Assembly: GCA_035628645.1 (NCBI GenBank) | Contig: DASPJL010000066.1 | Span: 1-45,850, forward strand | Source: DASPJL01 sp035628645 | GTDB lineage: Bacteria > Bacteroidota > Bacteroidia > Cytophagales > Cyclobacteriaceae | Direction: 5' to 3' | Length of the DNA: 45,850 nt | In this document: positions 6,753-16,087 of the stretch, piece after piece | Numbering within the stretch: position 1 is the stretch's first letter | Layout of the letters: every line of letters begins with the position of its first letter | Translations under genes and position numbers: made by a program | The notes under the pieces: generated by a model | Seen by the model: the letters and a program-made list of their open reading frames with translations, nothing else | Database searches by the model: none | Told to the model about the DNA's origin: nothing

Positions 6753-9700
6753 ATGAAGAAAGTAGTACTGTTATTTCTATTTTATACTATATGCCTCGAA
6801 GCATTTAGTGTAACTGTCACTCAAAAGAGTTGGCGCTGGAGGAACGATGATGGCTCTGAAACCTCAGCCACTCTTAAGGCAGACCAAAATGAGACGGCCA
6901 AAGTAACTTCAAAAGATGAGGTAGTCAGACTAAGGCTGGAATTTTCAATCTATCCTGATATGGGTGGTATGACGGATCCAAAAAACTCTGGTGAACTGGC
7001 ATATTCAACCAGTCCTGAAGGTATTTTCACACCTATAAACAGCGATTCTGAAACTGAAAATCATTTCATTTATACCGCCAGTACTCATTTTGTACATGGT
7101 GAAGCCACAACACAACAAATGTCTCCCAGCTCAGGAGAGGTTTTTACCTCAGGAAAAATGTTTAACGGATCCGGTGGCGCCATAACTTTCGGTGTTCCGG
7201 ATTCCGAATCTTCAAGGAGCGTAGAGCATGAGTGGGCAATCAAGCCAACAGAACATGCTGTTTACGGAACGACTTATTATTTTAAACTTCTTCCTTCGGC
7301 GACTGAAAGTTTTAATTATACGGAACCTTTGCCCTCATTGACTCTTGAAAAAGCAGAGATCACTGTAACCTCCATCAAAAGAAAAGATCCGACAAATTCT
7401 GTTACAAATAACTCTATCGTTACTTTCGAAATCACAATGAGTGAGGAAGTAACAGGGCTATCAAAAGCTAACCTTGAGGTTACCACAACAGGTATTACCG
7501 GAGCTGTTATCAGCGACTTTAGCGGAAACGGAACAACGTGGGAAGCCGAAATAGAAACGGGAGAGGGTGATGGCACCATTAGATTGGATATGACAGACAT
7601 TGCCGGTGTTTCCTCCGTAACAACTGATGGAGAATCAGGTGAAGGTATACCAGGCGAAAGTATACCAGGTGAAGGAACAACAATTCCTTTTGGAGTGACT
7701 TCTTCAAGCTTCCCATTTACTTCCGGTGAAGTGTATACAATTGACAAAACTGACCCGACAGTAACAATCAGCAGTACGGAAGCAAACCCAACAAAGGCAA
7801 ACCCAATACCTGTAAAGATAGACTTTAGTGAAGATGTGACTGGTTTTGATATAAGTGATATTGTTGTAGACGGTGGTTCTAAAGCTAATTTCCAAGGCAG
7901 TGGAAAAGCATATACTTTTGACCTTACCCCAACAAGCGATGGCGGCATTACTGTAGATATTGAAGAAGAAATTGCATCTGACGAGGCAGGAAATGGGAAT
8001 AAATCAGCAACTCAGTTTAGCATTGAATATTCGTCAACTCTAGGTATTACAGTAACTTCTATTAATAGAAAGGAGCCCGCGGTTGCTCTAACCAATGCAT
8101 CTACTGTTACTTTTGAGATTACATTAAGCGCGGCAGTAACAGGCTTAACAGCTTCTAACCTGGTTTTATCTACTGCCGGCGTTTCAGGTACTTCAATTAC
8201 TGATGTTACTGGGAGCGGAACTACCTGGGCGGCTACTGTTAATACAGGATCCGGTGACGGTACTATCAGGCTGGATATGGTCAACCTTTCAGGAGCTACT
8301 GTAGAAGCGCCGCCCGTCATAGAAATCCCATTACCCCCTTTTCCTTTTCCTGATTCTTTTCCTTATCCTTATCCTCTTGACGTTCCAGCTTCAAGCTTCC
8401 CATATACTTCGGGTGAAGTATATACAATTGACAAAACTGACCCGACAGTAACAATCAGCAGTACGGAAGCAAACCCAACAAAGGCAAACCCAATACCTGT
8501 AAAGGTAGACTTTAGTGAAGATGTGACTGGTTTTGATATAAGTGATATTGTTGTAAGCGGTGGTTCTAAAGCCAATTTCCAAGGCAGTGGAAAAGCATAT
8601 ACTTTTGACCTTACCCCAACAAGCGATGGCGGCATCACTGTAGATATTGAAGAAGAAATTGCATCTGACGAGGCGGGAAATGGGAATAAATCAGCAACTC
8701 AGTTTAGCATTGAATATTCATCAACTCTAGGTATTACAGTAACTTCTATTAACAGAAAGGAGCCGGCGGTTGCTCTAACCAATGCATCTACTGTTACTTT
8801 TGAGATTACATTAAGCGCGGCAGTAACAGGCTTAACAGCTTCTAACCTGGTCTTATCTACTGCCGGCGTTTCAGGTACTTCAATTACTGATGTTACTGGG
8901 AGCGGAACTACCTGGGCAGCTACTGTTAATACAGGATCCGGTGATGGCACCATTAGGCTAGATATGGTCAACCTTTCTGGAGCTACTGCCGAACTGCCGG
9001 TGATTGTAGTCCCAATCGACCCTACTCCTTTTCCTTTCGAAGTTCCGGCTTCCAGCTTCCCATTTACTTCGGGTGAAGTTTATACAATTGACAAGACTGC
9101 CCCGACAGTAATCATCAGCAGTGAAAAAACAAGCCCAACCACAAGCAATCTTATTCCTGTTGTAATTGCTTTCAGCGAGGATATCACCGGCTTTGACATC
9201 AATGATATTACGGTATCCGGAGGAACAAAATCAAATTTCTCAGGAAGCGGCAAGAATTATACGTTTGATATTACTTCTTCTTCCATAGGAACTATCACTG
9301 TGGATGTAGCGGCAGAAGTTGTTCAGGACGAAGCTACAAACACAAACAACGCTGCAACACAATTTAGCATCGTTTATAATCCTGTAATTCCAACTGTGCC
9401 TTCTGTTACAATCAGTAGCATAAAATCAAGCCCGACAAACAGCAATGCAATTCCTGTTGAAATAACTTTTAGCGAGAATGTATCGGGTTTCAGCATTGGG
9501 GATATTATTGTAAATGGTGGCGCTAAAGAGAACTTCAGTGGTAGCGGTAAAATTTATTTTGTAGATATAACCCCAACTGCTGATGGTATAATTACAGTAG
9601 ACATTCCTGCTGAAGTTGCTGAGGGTGTAACAAATTTTAATACTGCAGCAGACCAGTTCAGCATTACTTATGACGGCACAAGACCAACGGTGACTATTAG

Positions 9701-10526
9701 CAGCACTGTGTTTGGGCCGACGGAAAGCAATCCAATACCTGTAAAAATTAATTTCAGTGAAAACGTAACTGGATTTGATATCAATGATATAACGGTAACA
9801 GGCGCTACCAAATCAAACTTTGCAGGTGATGGTTCAGCATATACAATGAACGTTATTCCTACAATATCCGGAACAATTACTGTGAAAGTTGCTGCAAATA
9901 ATGCATATGATGTTGCCGGAAACCTGAATATTGAATCAAATCAATTCACTATAATTTACTCTAATTGCATGCAGGTGATTGCAGGAGAAATCGAAGGCGA
10001 CCAAACAATTCAAATAGGCGAGGGAGCAACCGAACTAATCTCAATTGAAGCTGCATCCGGTGGAGATAATAATCTGTCTTATCAATGGGAATTTTCTGTT
10101 GACGGCGTTTTTTATTCACAAATCTCGGGAGCCACAAAGGCATCTTATGCACCAGGTGCATTATCTCAAACTACTTCGTTCAGACGGATGGCTATTTCCG
10201 CTGGCGGCTGTGGTACCGCTTTAAGCAATGTGATAACAATTACAGTAGTTCCTGCTGAATTAATTAAGGGTGACATTCCTAACGCTCTTTTCTTTAATGG
10301 AGATGTAGGTAACAACACGTGGGGTATTTCACATCTGGGAATACAAAAGAGTGTAAGAATCAGAGTGGTAGATAATACAGGCAGAGTATTGTTCCAAACT
10401 AACGATCCAAACAAAGAATGGAACGGGATGTATAATGGAAACAAAGTAGCGGAAGACACTTACCATTTTATTATTGACGACCTGGGTGGCAAGAAGGTAG
10501 AAGGTTCAATAAGAGTTTATTATTAG
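6753..10526 (+). CDS. T9SS-secreted repetitive Ig-like adhesin with gliding-motility C-terminal domain
   Basis: Large surface protein (1257 residues) with a signal peptide (1-19), a unique N-terminal region to about 200, and two alternating Ig-like repeat types. Type A carries VTFEIT and TIRLDM motifs (three copies); type B carries PTVTISS and FSEDVTGFDI motifs (five copies). Another Ig-like domain with SYQWEFSVDG lies near 1110. The C-terminal 90 residues (about 1170-1257) match the gliding-motility-associated type B sorting domain, with VDNTGRVLFQTN, EWNGMYNG and DTYHFIIDD. Such domains direct T9SS export and often need a PorP/SprF partner, which is encoded 38 bp downstream. Pro-rich or Gly-rich linkers separate type A from type B units. 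Adhesion is inferred from architecture. Confidence 0.88.
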   Translation: MKKVVLLFLFYTICLEAFSVTVTQKSWRWRNDDGSETSATLKADQNETAKVTSKDEVVRLRLEFSIYPDMGGMTDPKNSGELAYSTSPEGIFTPINSDSETENHFIYTASTHFVHGEATTQQMSPSSGEVFTSGKMFNGSGGAITFGVPDSESSRSVEHEWAIKPTEHAVYGTTYYFKLLPSATESFNYTEPLPSLTLEKAEITVTSIKRKDPTNSVTNNSIVTFEITMSEEVTGLSKANLEVTTTGITGAVISDFSGNGTTWEAEIETGEGDGTIRLDMTDIAGVSSVTTDGESGEGIPGESIPGEGTTIPFGVTSSSFPFTSGEVYTIDKTDPTVTISSTEANPTKANPIPVKIDFSEDVTGFDISDIVVDGGSKANFQGSGKAYTFDLTPTSDGGITVDIEEEIASDEAGNGNKSATQFSIEYSSTLGITVTSINRKEPAVALTNASTVTFEITLSAAVTGLTASNLVLSTAGVSGTSITDVTGSGTTWAATVNTGSGDGTIRLDMVNLSGATVEAPPVIEIPLPPFPFPDSFPYPYPLDVPASSFPYTSGEVYTIDKTDPTVTISSTEANPTKANPIPVKVDFSEDVTGFDISDIVVSGGSKANFQGSGKAYTFDLTPTSDGGITVDIEEEIASDEAGNGNKSATQFSIEYSSTLGITVTSINRKEPAVALTNASTVTFEITLSAAVTGLTASNLVLSTAGVSGTSITDVTGSGTTWAATVNTGSGDGTIRLDMVNLSGATAELPVIVVPIDPTPFPFEVPASSFPFTSGEVYTIDKTAPTVIISSEKTSPTTSNLIPVVIAFSEDITGFDINDITVSGGTKSNFSGSGKNYTFDITSSSIGTITVDVAAEVVQDEATNTNNAATQFSIVYNPVIPTVPSVTISSIKSSPTNSNAIPVEITFSENVSGFSIGDIIVNGGAKENFSGSGKIYFVDITPTADGIITVDIPAEVAEGVTNFNTAADQFSITYDGTRPTVTISSTVFGPTESNPIPVKINFSENVTGFDINDITVTGATKSNFAGDGSAYTMNVIPTISGTITVKVAANNAYDVAGNLNIESNQFTIIYSNCMQVIAGEIEGDQTIQIGEGATELISIEAASGGDNNLSYQWEFSVDGVFYSQISGATKASYAPGALSQTTSFRRMAISAGGCGTALSNVITITVVPAELIKGDIPNALFFNGDVGNNTWGISHLGIQKSVRIRVVDNTGRVLFQTNDPNKEWNGMYNGNKVAEDTYHFIIDDLGGKKVEGSIRVYY
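7704..9050 (+). repeat. Internal tandem duplication in the adhesin gene
   Basis: Two long units, 7704-8390 and 8391-9050, are nearly identical in DNA over most of their length, with a handful of differences. A third copy of the leading edge begins at 9051. Periods are 687 and 660 bp. The difference sits in the Pro-rich linkers (about 8305-8395 and 8985-9045), which diverge sharply between the near-identical flanks. Confidence 0.85.
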
Positions 10527-10564
10527 TAGTAGTTAATTGATCAGATTGATTAAGACATTATCAA

Positions 10565-12157
10565 ATGAAGAAAATAGAAAAAATAATAGGTAAGGCAGCG
10601 ATTGCTGCTTTACTTTGCTTGTCGGTGACTAAGGGACAGGCGCAATCCAATAATCCCCTCACGCAGTTTTACAAAATGCCTTATTTGTATAATCCGGCAT
10701 TTGCAGGAAAGGGCAACTCAACAGATATCCATTTGGGCACAAAACAGCAATGGACGACTTTTGAAGAAGCGCCAAAAGGATATTTACTAGGCGCCAATAC
10801 TAGTTTTGGCGGGCCTGCTTCAATCAAGGTAGGTTTGAGTGGAAATATAATCCAGCAAAATTATGGCGTTTATAATTCGCTTGAAGGAGGTCTTTCCTAT
10901 GCAGTGCATGTTCCGCTTACTTCAAAGCTGAACATGGCAATGGGGATAGCCACAAAGATTAATAAAGTAAAGGCTGATGAAGATGATTTCAGGATAAGAA
11001 ACGAGGCAGATCCTTTTTATCAAAGTTTAATTAATTCGAACTATGCTTTGAATTATTTTAATCTTGATGCCGGTTTGCTAATTTATTCTGACCAGTTTTT
11101 TGCGGGTTATTCTACCTTGCGTCTTGCAAGAACACGTCTGGGAAATGAATTCGATTCAAAAGATCAGTCTTACATCAGGCATACGGGTATTGCAGGTTAT
11201 ACTTATAAAGTAAACTCTCAGGTTGAGTTGATTCCATCACTAATGTTGCAGATGGAAGCTTCGCTGCCTACACTTTATTCTGCAAATATTCAGGCCAGAT
11301 TTAAAGAAAAGTTTAGCGCCGGAGCAGGAGTTGGTAATAAAGCAGCTTCTATACTTCTGGGTTATTCCCTGAACGATTTTATTTCTCTAAACTATGCTTA
11401 CGATATGAGTTTCGGAGAAATCAAACAATATAATTCAGGCAGCCATGAAATAATATTGAGTTTAAAGCTTAATAAGAAACAGAAGAAAGCTGCTCCTGCT
11501 CCTGTAGTTATTGTAGAAACAGCTCCTATCGTTGTGGATACAGATAAGGACGGTATAGAAGACAAGCTGGATGAGTGTCCAAATATTGCAGGTACTTCTT
11601 CAAACAAAGGATGTCCTGAAAAAGTAGACGCTGACAAGGACGGTATAGTTGATGAAGAAGATAAATGTCCACAAGAAGCAGGGTTAAGAGAACTTGGAGG
11701 ATGCCTTCCCGAAGACAAAGACAAAGATGGAATTTCTGACAAGGAAGACAAATGTCCTGAAGTAGCCGGAGCTAAAGAGACAGGCGGATGTCCTGACACT
11801 AAGGTTGATGAGTCAATACTTGAGAGAGTAAAAGCGTCTCTTGCATTTGAAAATAACAAATCTGTAATCCTGGAAAAATCCTTTGCAGATTTAAATGAAT
11901 TTGCAAAAGCTCTTATCGCCAGACCCACTTTAAAGATCAAGATAGAGGGACATACTGATAACACAGGCTCTGAAGTTAAAAATATTCAATTGTCCAAAGA
12001 CAGGGCGAATGCTGTAAAGGCCTATCTTATAAAAGAAGGAATTGTGCAAGACAGGATCGCAGTTGAAGGATATGGCAGTAAAAAGCCATTGGTTGATAAC
12101 TCAACAGCAGAAGGTCGGGCAAAGAACCGACGGGTGGAGATCAATATTGTAGACTAA
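10565..12157 (+). CDS. PorP/SprF-family outer-membrane protein fused to TSP3 repeats and an OmpA domain
   Basis: The 530-residue protein has a signal peptide ending near SVTKGQAQ (about 27). A PorP/SprF-type beta-barrel follows (about 28-310), recognisable from NPLTQFYKMPYLYNPAFAG and repeated amphipathic strands. Three acidic thrombospondin type 3 repeats run from about 323 to 412, with DTDKDGIEDKLDECP, DADKDGIVDEEDKCP and DKDKDGISDKEDKCP. The end (about 415-530) is an OmpA-like peptidoglycan-binding domain with IEGHTDNTGS and RAKNRRVEI. PorP/SprF proteins assist secretion or anchoring of T9SS cargo with type B C-terminal domains; SprF is needed for SprB export in Flavobacterium. The cargo is encoded 38 bp upstream, so this is probably its dedicated partner. 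Confidence 0.9.
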   Translation: MKKIEKIIGKAAIAALLCLSVTKGQAQSNNPLTQFYKMPYLYNPAFAGKGNSTDIHLGTKQQWTTFEEAPKGYLLGANTSFGGPASIKVGLSGNIIQQNYGVYNSLEGGLSYAVHVPLTSKLNMAMGIATKINKVKADEDDFRIRNEADPFYQSLINSNYALNYFNLDAGLLIYSDQFFAGYSTLRLARTRLGNEFDSKDQSYIRHTGIAGYTYKVNSQVELIPSLMLQMEASLPTLYSANIQARFKEKFSAGAGVGNKAASILLGYSLNDFISLNYAYDMSFGEIKQYNSGSHEIILSLKLNKKQKKAAPAPVVIVETAPIVVDTDKDGIEDKLDECPNIAGTSSNKGCPEKVDADKDGIVDEEDKCPQEAGLRELGGCLPEDKDKDGISDKEDKCPEVAGAKETGGCPDTKVDESILERVKASLAFENNKSVILEKSFADLNEFAKALIARPTLKIKIEGHTDNTGSEVKNIQLSKDRANAVKAYLIKEGIVQDRIAVEGYGSKKPLVDNSTAEGRAKNRRVEINIVD

Positions 12158-12185
12158 AACAACAGAAATATATTGATAATCAGTG

Positions 12186-12214
12186 GAGGCTGTCCAAAAA
12201 GGATAGCCTCTTTT
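12186..12214 (+). terminator. Rho-independent terminator after the adhesin/PorP unit
   Basis: A 10-bp stem (12186-12195 with 12201-12210, one G-U pair) encloses an AAAAA loop and is followed by TTTTCTTT. It lies 29 bp after the stop codon and should end the lnt/adhesin/PorP transcript. Confidence 0.85.
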
Positions 12215-12381
12215 CTTTAGGGCGGCTAATCAGACAAATAAGCATACCTGCTCCTTATTTATACATCAGGATATGCGCAGAAAAAGATTCCAACAAAGCC
12301 ATCGAATTGAATGACGTAAGTACCACTAAAGACAAGGAGTGCTGTTACCAAGCTAGCACACTGGTATTTTGTGCAAATAAA
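12215..12381. other. Intergenic stretch between convergent units
   Basis: No gene is supported between the PorP/OmpA terminator and the tRNA-Asn terminator. Plus-strand translation here gives a short open stretch that runs into the antisense of the tRNA, which I regard as spurious. Confidence 0.5.
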
Positions 12382-12418
12382 AAAAGCCACTCAGAGTTTG
12401 ATCTCATAAGTGGCTTTT
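12382..12418 (-). terminator. tRNA-Asn terminator with conserved loop
   Basis: Read on the minus strand, arms of 10 bp (12418-12409 with 12391-12382) enclose a 17-nt loop and run into a T-tract just after the tRNA 3' end. The loop is nearly identical to that of the hairpin at 4665-4693. Confidence 0.8.
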
Positions 12419-12419
12419 G

Positions 12420-12493
12420 CTCCCCCTCTTGGGCTCGAACCAAGGACCCCATGATTAACAGTCATGTGCTCTAACCAGCTGAGCTAAGGAGGA
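12420..12493 (-). tRNA. tRNA-Asn (anticodon GTT)
   Basis: Read on the minus strand, the acceptor stem is TCCTCCT paired with AGGGGGA (one T-G pair), with discriminator G. The D arm has AGCTCAGCTGGTTAGAGC, the anticodon GTT is at 12459-12457 in loop CTGTTAA, and the T arm has GGTTCGAGCC. The length is 74 nt and CCA is not encoded. A promoter lies upstream and a terminator directly follows, so it is a single-gene unit. Confidence 0.97.
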
Positions 12494-12508
12494 ATTTGAA
12501 TTGGAGTG

Positions 12509-12539
12509 CAATAATAGGAGATGCTTCCTATTTTCCAAA
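12509..12539 (-). promoter_or_regulatory. Promoter of tRNA-Asn
   Basis: On the minus strand TTTG (12539-12536), a 19-bp spacer and TATTATTG (12516-12509, one mismatch to TAnnTTTG) lie 15 bp before the tRNA 5' end. The geometry matches the Bacteroidetes primary-sigma promoter. Confidence 0.6.
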
Positions 12540-12778
12540 ATATTTTCTCCAAATAATTTTTAATTTAAGCTGCTCTGAAAGCAAAATCTCCGCCGATTAA
12601 GACTGACAAAATTTCTCAATATTTTATTTAAGAAATGTATAATGAGGAAGTTAATTTGCTTTTTTGTTAAAATATGTTAATTATGACCCTATTATAAAAA
12701 AATGCATATTGATGGACCAATGTTTGCGTTAAGGCGTAAGTAATAGTACAGAATTTTAAACTCAAAAATTTTTAGAAT

Positions 12779-14287
12779 ATGAATAAGAAGCAATTTTTTA
12801 TTGGGATGTTTTTAGCTGCTTTTCTTGGAGGAGCAATAGCTTTAGGAGGTTTTAGTTTTTTTAACAAACAACAGCCAAGTGCTCAGCCTTATGCCCAAAC
12901 TACAAAATTTAAATTTTCTAACTTTCTTCAGGATTCGGTAGTTGCTGTTCCTGAAGGGCTAAATTTTGTATATGCGGCAAGTAAAGTGAGCCCTACGGTT
13001 GTACATATAAAAACGACTTATGATGGAAGTTCTGCTCAGGGAGAAGGAGAATATGAAGAGAACCCGTTTGATGATTTGTTCAGGGATTATTTTGGTGATG
13101 GTGGACGAGGTGGCAATCCGCACAGAGGCGGCCCGATGCCATCCAGAGCCTCAGGTTCCGGGGTCATTCTTTCCCACGACGGCTATATTATTACCAATAA
13201 TCATGTGATTGAAAATGCAGACAAAATAGAAGTGGTATTGGAAGACAAAAGAAGGTTCTATGGTAAAGTTATAGGAACAGACCCCTCTACTGATCTGGCT
13301 CTAATTAAAATAGATGAAAAAAACCTTCCATTTGCAAGGTTCGGAAACTCTGACAATTTAAGGGTAGGAGAATGGGTTCTGGCTATTGGTAATCCATTTA
13401 ACCTTACTTCTACAGTTACAGCAGGTATAGTAAGTGCACTTTCCAGAAATATTGACATTATAAGAAGAGAAGACGGAACGGGAATTGAAGCTTTTATCCA
13501 GACCGATGCTGCGGTGAATCCGGGAAATAGCGGAGGTGCACTGGTAGATCTTAAAGGAAATCTTGTTGGAATCAATACGGCAATTTTAGGAGGCTTTTCC
13601 GGCTCTTATACAGGATATTCCTTTGCAGTACCCAGTTCTTTAGCCAAAAAAGTAATGGATGATTTACTGAAATACGGAACGGTGCAAAGGGGTATGTTAG
13701 GGATTCAGATAAGAGATATTGATCCTGATTTTGCAGAACAAAATAATATCAAAAGAAATAGTGGGGTTTATGTTTTGGATGTGGTTACAGGAGGAGGCGC
13801 TCTGGAAGCCGGGCTTGAAAAAGGAGATATTATCGTAAAGGTCGATGACAAAGAAATTCGTACGGTGTCACAGCTTCAGCAGAACATTGCTATTCACCGT
13901 CCGGGAGATAAAGTGAAGGTAGTCTACATGAGGGACGGAAAAGAAAAAGGAACGACGGTTACCCTGAAAAATGCGAAAGGAACCACTCAACTGGTTAAGA
14001 AGAGCGAGACACCGGAAAACGCATTGGGAGCAAACCTCTCAGAAATAAATGAAAAGGAAAAAACCGGGCTTAATTTGTCTTATGGAGTAAAAGTGGACAA
14101 GGTATTCAGCGGCGTTTTTGAAGAAGCTGGGGTAAAGGCGGGGTTTATAATTACCAAAATCCAAAGCCGGCCTGTAAGAAGCGCCAAAGAAGTGGAAAGC
14201 ATAATCAGAAATTCAAAAGGGCGTGTATTGATAGAAGGCGTATATCCTAACAAAGAAGAAGGCTATTATGTACTTCAAATAAAATAG
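12779..14287 (+). CDS. HtrA/DegP-family periplasmic serine protease (Do-like)
   Basis: Do-like protease that degrades or chaperones misfolded envelope proteins. The 502 residues start with a hydrophobic signal or anchor (about 8-27). A trypsin-like domain carries the full triad: His142 in TNNHVIE, Asp172 in DPSTDLALI and Ser251 in NPGNSGGAL. The first PDZ domain runs about 305-400 (RGMLGIQIRDI, GGALEAGLEKGDIIV). A divergent second PDZ domain closes the protein (about 415-500, VFEEAGVKAGFIITKIQ). An acidic and Gly-rich loop (about 85-125) precedes the first catalytic motif. The gene has its own terminator and about 285 bp of upstream DNA after the divergent tRNA-Asn promoter. It may be stress regulated, but no operator is evident. 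Confidence 0.95.
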   Translation: MNKKQFFIGMFLAAFLGGAIALGGFSFFNKQQPSAQPYAQTTKFKFSNFLQDSVVAVPEGLNFVYAASKVSPTVVHIKTTYDGSSAQGEGEYEENPFDDLFRDYFGDGGRGGNPHRGGPMPSRASGSGVILSHDGYIITNNHVIENADKIEVVLEDKRRFYGKVIGTDPSTDLALIKIDEKNLPFARFGNSDNLRVGEWVLAIGNPFNLTSTVTAGIVSALSRNIDIIRREDGTGIEAFIQTDAAVNPGNSGGALVDLKGNLVGINTAILGGFSGSYTGYSFAVPSSLAKKVMDDLLKYGTVQRGMLGIQIRDIDPDFAEQNNIKRNSGVYVLDVVTGGGALEAGLEKGDIIVKVDDKEIRTVSQLQQNIAIHRPGDKVKVVYMRDGKEKGTTVTLKNAKGTTQLVKKSETPENALGANLSEINEKEKTGLNLSYGVKVDKVFSGVFEEAGVKAGFIITKIQSRPVRSAKEVESIIRNSKGRVLIEGVYPNKEEGYYVLQIK

Positions 14288-14303
14288 AAAAAGAATAGGT
14301 TCT

Positions 14304-14333
14304 AAAAAGGCGCTGGTAAAGCGCTTTTTTTTT
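14304..14333 (+). terminator. Terminator after the HtrA-like gene
   Basis: GCGCT (14310-14314) pairs with AGCGC (14320-14324) around GGTAA, extended by an A-rich arm opposite a run of nine T residues (14325-14333). It starts 17 bp after the stop codon. Confidence 0.85.
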
Positions 14334-14436
14334 GCATTTACTTTTCAAAAGTTGTTCTTTCTTTTAACTAAATTTAGTTAATCCAATTTGACCTTTGTAC
14401 GGAAAAATCTATTTTTAGAAGTTTAACAGTAAAAGC

Positions 14437-16002
14437 ATGGAAGCAGTAGGAAAAATTCAAAGTATGGACATAAAAGCTATTCTGGATAGGCTGGGAATAA
14501 AGGAAGAAAGCTTTCCTTATTCTACGGGACAGCAATGGGGTGGAAATAAAGGTTCAAATCAGAAAATTATTTATTCTCCTATCGACAATAAGAAGATCGC
14601 TACGGTCAACATTGCCAGTGAAGAGGATTATAAGCAAGTAGTAAAAGTGGCAAAAGAAGCATTTACCACTTGGGTAAATATTCCTGCGCCAAAAAGAGGT
14701 GACCTGATTCGTCAGATAGGAGATAACCTCAGAAAGCATAAAAATGACCTGGGCGCATTGGTTACCATAGAAATGGGTAAGATATACCAGGAAGGACTTG
14801 GTGAAGTGCAGGAAATGATTGACATCTGTGATTTTGCGGTAGGATTGTCAAGGCAGCTTCATGGATTTACCATGCACTCGGAGCGACCAAAGCATAGAAT
14901 GTACGAACAATACCATCCGCTTGGAATAATTGGAATAATATCAGCGTTTAATTTTCCCGTAGCAGTTTGGTCATGGAACGCAATGCTTGCCCTTGCTTGT
15001 GGCAATGTATGTATATGGAAGCCATCAGAAAAAACACCTCTCACGGCTATTGCCTGCCAGAATATTGTTTCACAAGTATTTAAAGAAAATGGTATCCCTG
15101 AAGGTGTCCTTAATTTAGTAATTGGCGATCCAAAGATCGGGGCATTAATGGCCAACGACGATAACATTCCTCTTATTTCCGCTACAGGCTCTACCCGGAT
15201 GGGTAAAGCGGTAGGTGAAGCTGTTGGTAAAAGATTGGGAAGATTTCTATTGGAACTCGGTGGAAATAATGCCATAATCGTTACTCCTAATGCTGACCTG
15301 GAATTAGTGCTTCGTGCGGTAGTTTTTGGAGCTGTAGGTACCTGCGGACAACGATGCACCTCTACAAGGAGGTTAATTGTTCATGAATCCGTATACGAAG
15401 AGCTAAAGGGAAAACTGTTAAAAGCATATCAAAACTTACCTATTGGAAATCCCCTTGATTCTAAAGTCCTTATCGGGCCAATGATAGACAAAGAGGCAGT
15501 AAAAGGTTTTGTAAATGCCTTGGAAAAAGTTCAGCGGGAAGGAGGAAAACTTCTGACCGGAGGAACCGTGAAAAGAGGAGGCAATCTTGATGCGGGAAAT
15601 TTTGTAGATCCTGCAATAGTTGAAGTGGAAAAACAATATGAAACAGTTCAGGAGGAAACTTTTGCTCCAATCCTTTATATGCTTAAGTATCAGGGGGAGG
15701 TAGAGAATGCTATTCGTTTACAAAATGATGTAAAACAAGGATTGTCTTCTTCAATATTTACGACTAATTTAATTGAGTCTGAGAAGTTTTTATCTCATGT
15801 GGGATCAGATTGTGGAATCGCCAATGTGAACATAGGAACCTCTGGCGCGGAAATAGGCGGCGCCTTTGGAGGAGAAAAAGATACAGGCGGAGGAAGGGAG
15901 TCAGGATCGGATGCATGGAAGATTTATATGAGAAGACAAACAAATACTATCAACTTTGGACAAGAATTACCTCTTGCACAGGGAATTCAATTTGATTTTT
16001 AA
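14437..16002 (+). CDS. ALDH7-type (antiquitin-like) aldehyde dehydrogenase
   Basis: NAD-dependent aldehyde dehydrogenase of 521 residues, closest by motif memory to the ALDH7 group that oxidises alpha-aminoadipic semialdehyde (piperideine-6-carboxylate) in lysine breakdown. The nucleotide-binding region has IIGIISAFNFPVAVWSWN (about 166-183) and ISATGSTRMGKAVG. General base Glu273 is in LLELGGNN and catalytic Cys307 is in GTCGQRCTSTRR. The ALDH7-typical end GGAFGGEKDTGGGRESGSD precedes WKIYMRRQTNTINFG. It stands alone between two terminators with no other lysine-catabolism gene, so the substrate is inferred. The box GACCTTTG at 14390-14397 is one mismatch from a -7 element but has no well-placed -33. 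An alternative ATG lies at 14464. Confidence 0.92.
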   Translation: MEAVGKIQSMDIKAILDRLGIKEESFPYSTGQQWGGNKGSNQKIIYSPIDNKKIATVNIASEEDYKQVVKVAKEAFTTWVNIPAPKRGDLIRQIGDNLRKHKNDLGALVTIEMGKIYQEGLGEVQEMIDICDFAVGLSRQLHGFTMHSERPKHRMYEQYHPLGIIGIISAFNFPVAVWSWNAMLALACGNVCIWKPSEKTPLTAIACQNIVSQVFKENGIPEGVLNLVIGDPKIGALMANDDNIPLISATGSTRMGKAVGEAVGKRLGRFLLELGGNNAIIVTPNADLELVLRAVVFGAVGTCGQRCTSTRRLIVHESVYEELKGKLLKAYQNLPIGNPLDSKVLIGPMIDKEAVKGFVNALEKVQREGGKLLTGGTVKRGGNLDAGNFVDPAIVEVEKQYETVQEETFAPILYMLKYQGEVENAIRLQNDVKQGLSSSIFTTNLIESEKFLSHVGSDCGIANVNIGTSGAEIGGAFGGEKDTGGGRESGSDAWKIYMRRQTNTINFGQELPLAQGIQFDF

Positions 16003-16028
16003 AAAAATATATTACACTTTTGAATTGT

Positions 16029-16060
16029 TTTGTAATTTTTTTGATATAGATTTATATTTA
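16029..16060 (+). promoter_or_regulatory. Possible promoter of the receiver gene
   Basis: TTTG (16029-16032), a 20-bp spacer and TATATTTA (16053-16060), one mismatch from TAnnTTTG, lie 28 bp before the start codon. The region is very AT-rich, so chance matches are likely. Confidence 0.35.
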
Positions 16061-16087
16061 ACGAATTTAAAAAAATTTTAGAATGTT

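Noticed and set aside
7316..8971. Long minus-strand ORFs within the adhesin gene
   Set aside because: Antisense shadows of the Ig-like repeats; they occur in duplicate because the gene is duplicated, and their composition is unlike a real protein.
11398..11964. 188-codon minus-strand ORF inside the PorP/OmpA gene
   Set aside because: Ser/Pro-rich antisense of the acidic TSP3 repeats; the plus strand has clear domain matches.
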